Shown here: positions 53,287 to 59,815 of the stretch, piece by piece
How positions within the stretch are numbered: the first letter of the stretch is position 1
How the letters are laid out: every line of letters starts with the position of its first letter
DNA from: Bacteroides finegoldii DSM 17565
Lineage (GTDB): Bacteria; Bacteroidota; Bacteroidia; Bacteroidales; Bacteroidaceae
Direction: 5' to 3'
Assembly: GCF_000156195.1 (NCBI RefSeq)
Contig: NZ_GG688326.1
Location: 1-64,000, forward strand
Length of the DNA stretch: 64,000 bases
Program-made: the position numbers and the translations under genes
Notes under the pieces: model-generated
Told to the model about the DNA's origin: nothing
Database searches by the model: none
What the model saw: the letters and a program-made list of their open reading frames with translations, nothing else

Positions 53287-54048
53287 CTATTGCATTATAG
53301 ACAAATATCTTTGCAAAGAGGCTATTTCGGCCTCAACAACAAGTTTTTGAAAGGCTTCCGGCTTATTCTCTGTATGAGATTCTTCCAGTGCTTTATAATA
53401 ACTTATTTTATCCTCATTGCTACCTTTTAAAGTAACCAATGTATACCCATTCCGTAAAAGATAAAGATTCATCAATAAACGTGACGTTCGCCCGTTTCCA
53501 TCAATAAACGGATGAATACGTACAAGTTCGTCGTGAAGATATGCGGCTATAAGTACCGAATGTACTTTTTCTTCCTCCATCTGTCGGTACTTTATCATAA
53601 AATCCTCCATTTGTTTCTGTATTAGATAAGGTTGTGGCGGCATGTGGGTACTACCGGAAATCATAACGGGAACGGTGCGATACCGCCCGGCATTTTCACG
53701 ATCTATTCCATGCAAGATAAGAGCATGTATTTCTTTGATAGTGCGTTCGCTTATCTCTATATCCTTCTTCGCTATATCTTTGATATAATCAATAGCTTCG
53801 CTATGATTGATAGCTTCCAAATGTTCACGCATAGACTTGCCGGATATGGTAACGCCTTCATTTACCACTAAGGCGGTTTCCTGCAATGTAAGGGTATTAC
53901 CTTCGATTCGGTTACTTTCGTAAGTGTATTCTATATCTAAGGCGTCCTGTATCTTTTGCAACGCATCTTCCGGTAATGGACGTAAAGCGGATAACTCTTC
54001 TTTGAGTGTGTCAGCTTTATCTAACAACTGTTTTAAATCTTCATTCAT
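53287..54048 (-). CDS. Fic family protein (AMP-transferase type)
   Basis: A 253-residue protein with the complete Fic core: catalytic loop HPFIDGNGRTSR at residues 179-190 and inhibitory-type motif SNRIEG at residues 45-50, which places it in the class with a built-in inhibitory helix at the N-terminus. Fic proteins add AMP to target proteins, often under control of that helix. It is the second gene of a four-gene minus-strand unit: XRE repressor, this gene, a truncated Fic and an HTH-like protein. A toxin or phage-resistance role in the island is possible but not shown by sequence. Confidence 0.87.
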   Translation of the reverse strand: MNEDLKQLLDKADTLKEELSALRPLPEDALQKIQDALDIEYTYESNRIEGNTLTLQETALVVNEGVTISGKSMREHLEAINHSEAIDYIKDIAKKDIEISERTIKEIHALILHGIDRENAGRYRTVPVMISGSTHMPPQPYLIQKQMEDFMIKYRQMEEEKVHSVLIAAYLHDELVRIHPFIDGNGRTSRLLMNLYLLRNGYTLVTLKGSNEDKISYYKALEESHTENKPEAFQKLVVEAEIASLQRYLSIMQ

Positions 54049-54066
54049 GACTATTCTACTTTGATA

Positions 54067-54372
54067 TTATAAAACAATTTCTCCGCTTTCTATTCTATCC
54101 AGCAGCCAGGACAAGTCCGATACGCTATTTATATTGTAATTGGTATCTCTTATGCGGATCACTCCAATAATACCACCGGAAGAAGAAGGTCCAAACAGTT
54201 CTGTAATATCAACCTCTAAAGCTGATGCAATCTTTTCCAATGTTTCGAGAGAAGGTGTAGATTTACCATTAACAATATTACTCATATTTGGCTGAGTTAT
54301 CCCTATCATTCCTGCAAGTGATACAACGGTCACTTTTTTTTCCTTTAATACATCTTTAATTCTTAGTTCCAT
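54067..54372 (-). CDS. XRE-family repressor (CI-like)
   Basis: A 101-residue regulator from the ATG at 54372 (MELRIKDVLKEKKVTVVSLA, GITQPNMSNIVNGKSTPSLE). The helix-turn-helix is at the N-terminus and the short C-terminal tail is unlike that of lambda CI. The divergent gene at 54542 has promoter elements surrounded by TTATATCG / CGATATAA words, which would be its binding sites. The layout resembles a lysogeny-type switch controlling the Fic operon leftward and the small ORFs rightward. The frame extends to 54399, but the internal ATG fits the family start. Confidence 0.83.
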   Translation of the reverse strand: MELRIKDVLKEKKVTVVSLAGMIGITQPNMSNIVNGKSTPSLETLEKIASALEVDITELFGPSSSGGIIGVIRIRDTNYNINSVSDLSWLLDRIESGEIVL

Positions 54373-54373
54373 A

Positions 54374-54537
54374 TTATATCGTTTTAGATTATAGTACAAA
54401 CATACTACATTATATCGAACAAAAGTATAAATAAAGGTTAAATATACTCTTATACATGATATTTCCGTGCTATTTATTTTGATTGTATATTTTAATACGA
54501 TATATTTGCGTCATAATAATAACATAAAACGATATAA
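54374..54537. promoter_or_regulatory. Divergent promoters with repeated XRE-type operators
   Basis: Rightward: TTTG (54478-54481), 19 bp, TATATTTG (54501-54508). Leftward: TATGTTTG on the minus strand (54397-54404). TTATATCG words begin at 54374 and 54410, and CGATATA words at 54498 and 54530, so the sites flank or overlap both promoters. Repression of both directions by the XRE protein is inferred. Confidence 0.6.
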
Positions 54538-54541
54538 AGAT

Positions 54542-54934
54542 ATGGCACGTTACGATTTAAGCAAGATAATGAAAAAAGCTTGGGCCCTATTTACGAACGC
54601 CTGTGCAAAGTACCCGACATTTGCCGATGCACTCCGTAAATCTTGGAAAACAGCAAAATGGGAAAAGTCCATAGCAGAAAAATGCAAAGCAATCGAAGAG
54701 GAAGAAAAAGTACATGAAGAAAAGGCACGTGAGAAAAGAGAGCAAGCCGCTATTAGTTCGGTTCTTTTTCGTGCACAAATCGAAGCCGACCGGATCAGAA
54801 GAGAAGCGGAAGCCAAAGCGGAACGCATGAAAGCCGAGATAGCAGCACGCAAAGAGGGTATCTCTTATAATGAGTACCAGGACCGTATTAGTCGTGCAAT
54901 GGGCTACGGATGTGGGTTGTATTGTGGTGATTGA
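54542..54934 (+). CDS. Charged coiled-coil protein of the island
   Basis: A 130-residue protein beginning MARYDLSKIMKKAWALFTNA. From residue 45 to 105 it is a long helix rich in Glu, Lys and Arg (AIEEEEKVHEEKAREKREQA, then EAEAKAERMKAEIAARKEGI), ending CGLYCGD. The promoter at 54478-54508 and its opposite orientation to the repressor make it the likely first gene of the derepressed (lytic-like) transcript. Family unknown, though similar helical proteins occur in Bacteroides mobile elements. Confidence 0.6.
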   Translation: MARYDLSKIMKKAWALFTNACAKYPTFADALRKSWKTAKWEKSIAEKCKAIEEEEKVHEEKAREKREQAAISSVLFRAQIEADRIRREAEAKAERMKAEIAARKEGISYNEYQDRISRAMGYGCGLYCGD

Positions 54935-54985
54935 TTATTAATCGGATGGGGTCGTAAAACGCTACCCCATCATAAAATATACACT

Positions 54986-55180
54986 ATGACAGAAACAAAG
55001 GTCTACAAGCTCCACGAGAGCAAGCAAGTAGAGGATATTACTACCATGCTAAAGATAGAAGGAATAAAGCATAATGTATTCGAATACGAAGAGTACACAG
55101 CAATAGAAGTGACCGGCACACCATTAGAAATAATAAGAGCCTCCACGATATACCAACAGGTTACAACTCTTAAACTATAA
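54986..55180 (+). CDS. Small hypothetical protein of the island (64 residues)
   Basis: Encodes TKVYKLHESKQVEDITTMLK and YEEYTAIEVTGTPLEIIRAS, a compact alpha/beta design resembling DUF2007-like or ferredoxin-like half proteins. Starts 51 bp after the coiled-coil gene, no recognised function. Confidence 0.55.
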   Translation: MTETKVYKLHESKQVEDITTMLKIEGIKHNVFEYEEYTAIEVTGTPLEIIRASTIYQQVTTLKL

Positions 55181-55184
55181 CGAG

Positions 55185-55268
55185 ATGAAAATATTGATAG
55201 TATTAGGTTGCTTGTATACCGGATATCGTTTTTTCAAGAAGCCCGGAGAACACTTCTTTGATGTTTAA
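55185..55268 (+). CDS. Very small membrane-type peptide, 27 residues
   Basis: Open frame MKILIVLGCLYTGYRFFKKP ending in GEHFFDV. A single hydrophobic helix is followed by basic residues. It begins 4 bp after the preceding stop and is followed by another tiny frame; reported with low confidence because such frames can arise by chance. Confidence 0.3.
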   Translation: MKILIVLGCLYTGYRFFKKPGEHFFDV

Positions 55269-55274
55269 TCAATT

Positions 55275-55367
55275 ATGAACGCTACACTAATTATTTGTAT
55301 CATCCTTCTTGCTTTCTGTATCTGGGATGAAATGTTTAACGATAACAACAGAAATCAATCAATATAA
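55275..55367 (+). CDS. Very small membrane-type peptide, 30 residues
   Basis: Open frame MNATLIICIILLAFCIWDEM ending in FNDNNRNQSI. A hydrophobic stretch of about 15 residues suggests a membrane peptide. The 6-bp gap to the preceding frame suggests a chain of small genes; low confidence. Confidence 0.3.
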   Translation: MNATLIICIILLAFCIWDEMFNDNNRNQSI

Positions 55368-55369
55368 CT

Positions 55370-55606
55370 ATGGGAATGATAATAGAACCCGCAAGCAAAG
55401 AGCGGACAGAAGAAGGAGAACAGTTCATCGAAAGACTGCTGAAGATTCTACAGAACAACGATAAAGTAACGGTTAACGTAATGTATTGCCAGACTTGCGT
55501 TATTGACAGGCTGGTAACTGTGGAATCCGGCACCAGTTTTAATGCAGGTCTCAGTAAAGACAATTGTACAGTACTAAATGAAATGGTCTACAACTCACAT
55601 CAATAA
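55370..55606 (+). CDS. Small hypothetical protein of the island (78 residues)
   Basis: Begins MGMIIEPASKERTEEGEQFI, with a central VNVMYCQTCVIDRLVTVESG. Follows the two tiny frames by 2 bp. No known family; it is the last rightward coding frame before the att region. Confidence 0.5.
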   Translation: MGMIIEPASKERTEEGEQFIERLLKILQNNDKVTVNVMYCQTCVIDRLVTVESGTSFNAGLSKDNCTVLNEMVYNSHQ

Positions 55607-56064
55607 ATGACACATGAAAGTTGACGCCAATCAACAAAGCCACCCCGGTAACAATACGGTTGCCGGGCTTACATTTAAAAGAATTTTGTGTTTATGCTGT
55701 TTCGTCGTGAGATGAGGCAGCATCATTTATTTACACCCGTTTTCGCTTTCAAGGTTTGCGATTTTAGGGCTTTTTCTTTTCGGATGATATATTGTTCGCC
55801 CGGCAAAAGAAAACCGCTTAGACACAAACAAAACACGAAAACGAGCGTTAAACAAGCGTTATTCAAGTAAAACGGCATAGGATAACGTGGGAAAATCTCA
55901 CACTCATAGTACAAACATACTATTGCTTTCGAAGCAAGAAAACGGTTTGGAAACGGTTATAAGTACCTCGAACATGCACTGTTTTCTAAATCATGTACAT
56001 TTATCTATATTTACATTATTCGCTTAGATTCCAATAGGTGATTATTCTCACCTTATAACTAGAG

Positions 56065-56192
56065 AAAACGGCGGGAAAACGACGGGAAAACGAGCAAAAT
56101 ACCCTAAGATTACCCTAAGATGAATTGTTAAATAACGGCAAGATTACGGCAAGGGTAAAACAAAAAATATAGTAAGGTTTTAGTAAGGGTAA
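56065..56192. repeat. Four 11-bp direct-repeat doublets
   Basis: AAAACGGCGGG, AAAACGACGGG and AAAACGAGCAA start at 56065, 56076 and 56087; ACCCTAAGATT/G at 56101 and 56112; ACGGCAAG at 56135 and 56146; AGTAAGG at 56171 and 56182. Each doublet has a period of 11 bp, about one helical turn. Candidates for integrase or excisionase arm sites, or for iterons. Confidence 0.7.
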
Positions 56193-56260
56193 AATGTGAT
56201 TTTTGATAATCCTCATGTCCTATAACTCCAAATAGCTGTTATTTGGAACTGATACACTAC

Positions 56261-56382
56261 AAAGATTTTTCCGTAGTCATTCGCATGTATGAAAGATATG
56301 CTCAAAATGTGGATTTTGTGGATGCTATAAAAAAGGGGAAAGAAATAAGCATGAAGATTTTTTGGGGGTCATTACACGTGTG
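56261..56382 (+). pseudogene. Degraded terminase small-subunit segments
   Basis: AGATTTTTCCGTAGTCATT at 56263-56281 is identical to bases in the terminase-like gene (52213-52231), and the surrounding sequence reads YKDFSVVIRM. A second segment (56350-56382) reads HEDFLGVITRV in another frame. Neither is part of an open gene; both look like leftovers of similar genes. Confidence 0.6.
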
Positions 56383-56405
56383 TGAAAAGGGGATTCATTT
56401 TTACT

Positions 56406-56428
56406 TTTGCCCGCAATATGCCCGTAAT
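56406..56428. repeat. Integrase arm-type repeats, right
   Basis: TTTGCCCGCAAT and TATGCCCGTAAT, two GCCCG words 11 bp apart, match the tandem repeats at 42369-42392 and lie 46 bp inside attR. Confidence 0.6.
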
Positions 56429-56436
56429 AAAATAAA

Positions 56437-56470
56437 AATCCCTCATAAACAACACGTTTACAAGGGGATT
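56437..56470 (-). terminator. Hairpin downstream of tRNA-Leu inside the island
   Basis: AATCCC..TAAAC and GTTTA..GGGGATT form arms about 14 bp long; on the minus strand T-rich sequence follows. It lies 16 bp beyond the tRNA-Leu 3' end and can terminate the tRNA transcript in place of the terminator now at 42188-42220. Confidence 0.65.
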
Positions 56471-56473
56471 AGT

Positions 56474-56501
56474 AAAGAATACTCGTACTCGAAGCGGGAC
56501 T
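56474..56501. repeat. attR, overlapping the tRNA-Leu 3' end
   Basis: These 28 bases match attL (42228-42255) at 27 positions. The overlap with tRNA-Leu covers the 3' acceptor strand and part of the T arm, so the inserted DNA restores the gene. Confidence 0.9.
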
Positions 56502-56570
56502 TGAACCCGCACAGCCGCAATGGCCAAGGGATTTTAAGTCCCTCGTGTCTACCGATTCCACCATTCGAGC
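56486..56570 (-). tRNA. tRNA-Leu (anticodon UAA)
   Basis: An 85-nt minus-strand cloverleaf. The acceptor pairs GCTCGAA with TTCGAGT, the T arm reads GCGGGTTCAAGTCCCGC, and the anticodon loop ACTTAAAAT gives UAA. A long variable arm is present. CCA is not encoded. The element integrated at its 3' end. Confidence 0.93.
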
Positions 56571-56585
56571 ATCCTTTCAAAGAAG

Positions 56586-56658
56586 AGCGGAAAACGAGAC
56601 TCGAACTCGCGACCCTAACCTTGGCAAGGTTATGCTCTACCAACTGAGCTATTTCCGC
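56586..56658 (-). tRNA. tRNA-Gly (anticodon GCC)
   Basis: A 73-nt minus-strand cloverleaf with acceptor GCGGAAA/TTTCCGC, D arm AGCTCAGTTGGTAGAGC, anticodon stem AACCT around TTGCCAA, and T arm GCGAGTTCGAGTCTCGT. It is 15 bp from tRNA-Leu and transcribed with it. Confidence 0.94.
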
Positions 56659-56674
56659 ATTTTTTCAACGGGTG

Positions 56675-56706
56675 CAAAGATAAGTAGTTTACTTGTTTCT
56701 GCCAAA
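56675..56706 (-). promoter_or_regulatory. tRNA-Gly/tRNA-Leu promoter
   Basis: On the minus strand TTTG (56703-56706), 20 bp, TATCTTTG (56675-56682), 16 bp before tRNA-Gly. A good match to the Bacteroides promoter. Confidence 0.7.
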
Positions 56707-56707
56707 T

Positions 56708-56745
56708 CTTTTCGGAGGAAAGTTTAAAAAACTATCCTCCGAAAG
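56708..56745 (-). terminator. argH terminator
   Basis: TTTCGGAGGA (56710-56719) and TCCTCCGAAA (56735-56744) form a perfect 10-bp stem with a 15-nt loop, just downstream of the argH stop on the minus strand and directly upstream of the tRNA promoter. Confidence 0.75.
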
Positions 56746-56751
56746 TTCATT

Positions 56752-58092
56752 TTATCTTCCAAGCAGTGCTTTCTCTGCTCTATCCATCCCGCAAAAGTTG
56801 AATCCATCGACCACTTGCTGCATCAATGCAGAGATCTCTGTATTACACAAATTGCCTATACTTCCTTCATGTGTATGATGTACTTCCTTACTATGCGAGA
56901 ATTTACCTGCTTCAATATCCAGACCGACCTTTTTGTATGCATCGCGGAAAGGCATACCTTCGCGTGCCAAACGGTTCACTTCTTCCACACTGAAAATGAG
57001 CAGATATTTGTCATCATCCAAGATATGTTCATTTACCTTAATCTCGTTCATGATGTAAGTTGTCATCTGCAAACAGTCTTTCAATTCCTGGAAAGCCGGA
57101 AGAAAGACCTCTTTTATAATCTGCAAGTCACGGAAATAACCGGAAGGCAGATTGTTGGCAATCATCATGATTTGTTGGGGAAGCGATTGCAACTTATTAC
57201 ATTTGGCACGTGTCAATTCAAACACGTCCGGATTCTTCTTATGAGGCATAATACTGGAACCCGTAGTACAATCATCGGGCAACTTCACAAATCCGAAGTT
57301 CTGGCTGTTGAACATACAAGCGTCAAAAGCTAATTTGGAGATTGTTCCGGCAATCGTGGCCAACGCAAACGCAACATTACGTTCCATCTTGCCACGTCCC
57401 ATCTGGGCATATACCACATTATAATTCATAGAGTCAAAACCGAGCAACTCAGTTGTCATCGTCCGGTTCAACGGAAACGAAGAACCATATCCGGCAGCAG
57501 AACCTAACGGATTACGGTTGCACATCTTAAATGCAGCCTGCAGAAACAGCATATCATCCACCAGGCTTTCGGCGTAAGCACCGAACCATAGTCCGAAAGA
57601 AGAGGGCATGGCAATCTGCAGATGTGTATATCCCGGCATTAAAACATTTTTATAACGTTCGCTCTGGCAAATCAATACATGGAAAAGCTGCTCTACCGCT
57701 TCGGCTATTTCTCTGACTTGCGTGCGGGTAAAGAGTTTAAGATCCAACAGTACCTGGTCGTTACGCGAACGGCCGCTATGAATTTTCTTTCCTATATCTC
57801 CCAAACGACGAGTCAGCATCAACTCCACCTGCGAATGTACGTCTTCCACACCATCTTCTATCACGAATTCACCTTTCTCCACTGAAGCATAAATATTTTT
57901 CAGTTCAGCCAGCAACTGCTCCAGTTCTTCTTTCGTCAGCAAACCGATACTTTCGAGCATTGTGATGTGCGCCATAGAGCCGAGCACATCATGCTTGGCC
58001 AGATAAAGATCCATTTCACGATCGCGTCCCACCGTAAAGCGTTCGATGTCCTTATTTACCTGCACGGATTTCTCCCAAAGTTTCTGTGCCAT
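56752..58092 (-). CDS. argH: Argininosuccinate lyase
   Basis: Last enzyme of arginine synthesis, splitting argininosuccinate to arginine and fumarate. The 446-residue protein contains SGRSRNDQVLLDLKLFTRTQ, MPGYTHLQIAMPSSFGLWFG and the superfamily signature TTGSSIMPHKKNPDVFELTR with the catalytic serine. Length is typical of Bacteroidetes ArgH. The gene is on the minus strand 17 bp after an SRPBCC gene and ends before a terminator and two tRNA genes. It is far from the argGCD cluster in this window. Confidence 0.96.
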   Translation of the reverse strand: MAQKLWEKSVQVNKDIERFTVGRDREMDLYLAKHDVLGSMAHITMLESIGLLTKEELEQLLAELKNIYASVEKGEFVIEDGVEDVHSQVELMLTRRLGDIGKKIHSGRSRNDQVLLDLKLFTRTQVREIAEAVEQLFHVLICQSERYKNVLMPGYTHLQIAMPSSFGLWFGAYAESLVDDMLFLQAAFKMCNRNPLGSAAGYGSSFPLNRTMTTELLGFDSMNYNVVYAQMGRGKMERNVAFALATIAGTISKLAFDACMFNSQNFGFVKLPDDCTTGSSIMPHKKNPDVFELTRAKCNKLQSLPQQIMMIANNLPSGYFRDLQIIKEVFLPAFQELKDCLQMTTYIMNEIKVNEHILDDDKYLLIFSVEEVNRLAREGMPFRDAYKKVGLDIEAGKFSHSKEVHHTHEGSIGNLCNTEISALMQQVVDGFNFCGMDRAEKALLGR

Positions 58093-58109
58093 ACCAATTA
58101 ATAATTGAA

Positions 58110-58520
58110 TTAATAATTTATAATCGACAGCATTTCAACCATCTTCTCCAAACCTTCCTGGAGGGGCTTCTGCACCATCGCTTTCATAAACGGATTGATA
58201 TCCATCCCGATAGTAACCTTTACTTTGCATTCTTCCTCACCGGTCGCCACTAATTGAATCCACATATTAAAAGGAAGCGGTGAGTTGGTTGTCTCCAACT
58301 TCACACATTTAGAAGGTTCACGTTCAACGATTTGCAGTGTCAGCTTTCCAACAGGAGAAACACTAAAACTCAACGTATCCGAATCAAAACTCAAATCCTG
58401 TACCTTATCTTGCGGCAAACGGTCTTTAATGGCTTCCAGATTACTCAAATCCGAAAGCTTGTTATACACTCGTTCCTGACTGTAAGGTATCACCTTGACA
58501 CTACTCTCAAATTTAGTCAT
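58110..58520 (-). CDS. SRPBCC (START-like) family protein
   Basis: A 136-residue protein of the START/Bet v1-like fold: opening TKFESSVKVIPYSQERVYNK, central VGKLTLQIVEREPSKCVKLE and a long C-terminal helix NPFMKAMVQKPLQEGLEKMV. Such proteins bind hydrophobic ligands, but the ligand is unknown here. It precedes argH by 17 bp and follows pyrE with a terminator between, so it is either the first gene of an argH unit or transcribed with read-through. Confidence 0.75.
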   Translation of the reverse strand: MTKFESSVKVIPYSQERVYNKLSDLSNLEAIKDRLPQDKVQDLSFDSDTLSFSVSPVGKLTLQIVEREPSKCVKLETTNSPLPFNMWIQLVATGEEECKVKVTIGMDINPFMKAMVQKPLQEGLEKMVEMLSIINY

Positions 58521-58542
58521 AATATTCTATTTGTATAAAAAC

Positions 58543-58588
58543 AAAAAAAGAACTATCCGGGCAAATATTGTCCGAAGAGTTCTTTTAC
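58543..58588 (-). terminator. pyrE terminator
   Basis: AAAGAACT (58547-58554) pairs with AGTTCTTT (58578-58585), with an inner CGG/CCG pair, and a T run follows on the minus strand. It lies 27 bp beyond the pyrE stop. Confidence 0.7.
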
Positions 58589-58614
58589 TGACATATATTT
58601 AATCAAAAAAAGTC

Positions 58615-59253
58615 TTATTTACCAGCATCCCAATGAGCAGGGTCTTTACGCCATTCGTTCAGTGTCTGGATATCTTCTTTTTCAATGTAACCTGTACGAA
58701 GAGCAACATCAAGCACGGCCTCATAATTGGTCAATGTCACCAAAGTCACTTTAGCGTTCTTGAATGCTTCTTCAGCAACCGGGAAGCCATACGTATAAGC
58801 CGCAACCATACCAATTACTTCACAGCCATCGCGACGAATCGCCTCTACAGCCTTCAAACTACTGCCACCGGTAGATATCAAATCTTCTATTACTACTACT
58901 TTCATACCCGGACGAAGTTCACCTTCGATTAGGTTCTCCAATCCATGGTCTTTCGGGGTAGAACGAACATATACGAACGGTAAATTCAATGCATCAGCAA
59001 CCAAAGCTCCTTGAGGAATAGCACCAGTCGCCACACCTGCAATCGCATCCACCTGTCCGAATCGTTCCAATATCAGACGTGTAATTTCAATCTTCACAAA
59101 ATTACGAAGAGAAGGATAGGACAGAGTTTTACGGTTGTCACAGTAAAAGGGGGATTTCCATCCAGAAGCCCAAGTGAAAGGGTTAGCAGGTTGAAGTTTA
59201 ATAGCTTTAATCTTCAACAGTTTCTCCGCAAATAGTCTCTCTAAGTTTTTCAT
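58615..59253 (-). CDS. pyrE: Orotate phosphoribosyltransferase
   Basis: Makes orotidine 5'-phosphate from orotate and PRPP in pyrimidine synthesis. The 212-residue protein has the PRPP-binding motif VVVIEDLISTGGSSLKAVEA near residue 118 and the flexible loop region STPKDHGLENLIEGELRPGM; FTWASGWKSPFYCDNRKTLS lies near the N-terminus. Typical length. It follows recX with a gap of about 80 bp. Confidence 0.95.
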   Translation of the reverse strand: MKNLERLFAEKLLKIKAIKLQPANPFTWASGWKSPFYCDNRKTLSYPSLRNFVKIEITRLILERFGQVDAIAGVATGAIPQGALVADALNLPFVYVRSTPKDHGLENLIEGELRPGMKVVVIEDLISTGGSSLKAVEAIRRDGCEVIGMVAAYTYGFPVAEEAFKNAKVTLVTLTNYEAVLDVALRTGYIEKEDIQTLNEWRKDPAHWDAGK

Positions 59254-59330
59254 AACTAAACTAACTATTAATTATTTGCCGCAAAAGTACAGAAATAGAA
59301 CGAGAATAAAAAGAAGAATCCGTTTATTTT

Positions 59331-59815
59331 TTACTCCACCTGCTCCTCTTCATCGGGAACATCGATACAACGCCTGATATCTTTCAGTTCAAACCCACGA
59401 CTCATAGCGAACCGCATCAGCTTTCCATTCAGTTCATATTCATCCTGCGCATGGACTACTTTTTTTTCTTGGAGGCCAGCAGTCCACGAAGGACAGCAAG
59501 ATATTCCTCCTCATCAATCTCATTCAGATAACGCCATGCTACGTCGGATGGAATCTTCTTCATATAGAGTCCTTGCGCTATTTTCATCTTCCCCCACTTG
59601 GCGAAACGGAATTTATCATTCACAAAAGCCCTGCAGAAACGCTCGTCATCAATGAACTTTTCCGATTCCAGCCGGTCAAGAATACGCGCTATGGTATCAT
59701 AGGCTATCCCCCAACGTTGTAACTTCTCATTTATTTCTGCCCGGCAATGCTCGGCAGTAGAGCAATAGGAGGCTACACGACTTAAAGCCTCTTCGTCTGT
59801 TAATTGTGCACTCAT
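59331..59815 (-). pseudogene. recX: recX regulatory protein, reading frame interrupted at a poly-A run
   Basis: The first frame (59456-59815) gives 119 residues (SRVASYCSTAEHCRAEINEK, RILDRLESEKFIDDERFCRA, RFAKWGKMKIAQGLYMKKIP) and stops at TAG after eight A residues (59460-59467). The -1 frame continues for 42 codons as VVHAQDEYELNGKLMRFAMS and RGFELKDIRRCIDVPDEEEQ, the missing third RecX helical repeat, ending at 59331. The joined protein would be about 160 residues, the normal length. The junction is A AAA AAG followed by TAG. Loss of one A, phase variation or programmed -1 frameshifting could all explain it. RecX inhibits RecA filaments. The start overlaps the prmC stop. Confidence 0.7.

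Larger units (their letters stand above)
55607..56473. other. Noncoding right flank of the island with repeats and terminase remnants
   Basis: No credible gene is present in these 870 bases. The interval holds the 11-bp doublet repeats (56065-56192), degraded terminase small-subunit segments (56261-56382), the arm-type repeats (56406-56428) and a hairpin that can end tRNA transcription (56437-56470). The stretch 55607-56064 shows nothing I can name except an A/T-rich tract. Confidence 0.6.
42228..56501. mobile_element. 14.2 kb tRNA-Leu-integrated island (cryptic prophage or PICI-like satellite)
   Basis: Direct repeats at both ends (42228-42255, 56474-56501) include the 3' end of tRNA-Leu; an intact tRNA remains on the right. 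Integrase is next to attL. Contents: integrase, excisionase-like and winged-helix proteins, helicase- and primase-like genes flanking an iteron array, RusA-like protein, one phage tail-like protein, HTH and small terminase-like genes, Fic operon under an XRE repressor, and small ORFs. No large terminase, portal, capsid or lysis gene is seen. Codon use is richer in AGA/AGG than the flanking chromosome. Size and gene content resemble phage-inducible islands, but a decayed prophage is the competing explanation. Confidence 0.8.

Noticed and set aside
55688-55914. Short frames on both strands near attR
   Set aside because: Composition is low-complexity and neither frame has a start context or a protein pattern.
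56243-56647. Open frame running from the island into the tRNA genes
   Set aside because: It overlaps both tRNA genes antisense and its beginning is a remnant of terminase sequence.
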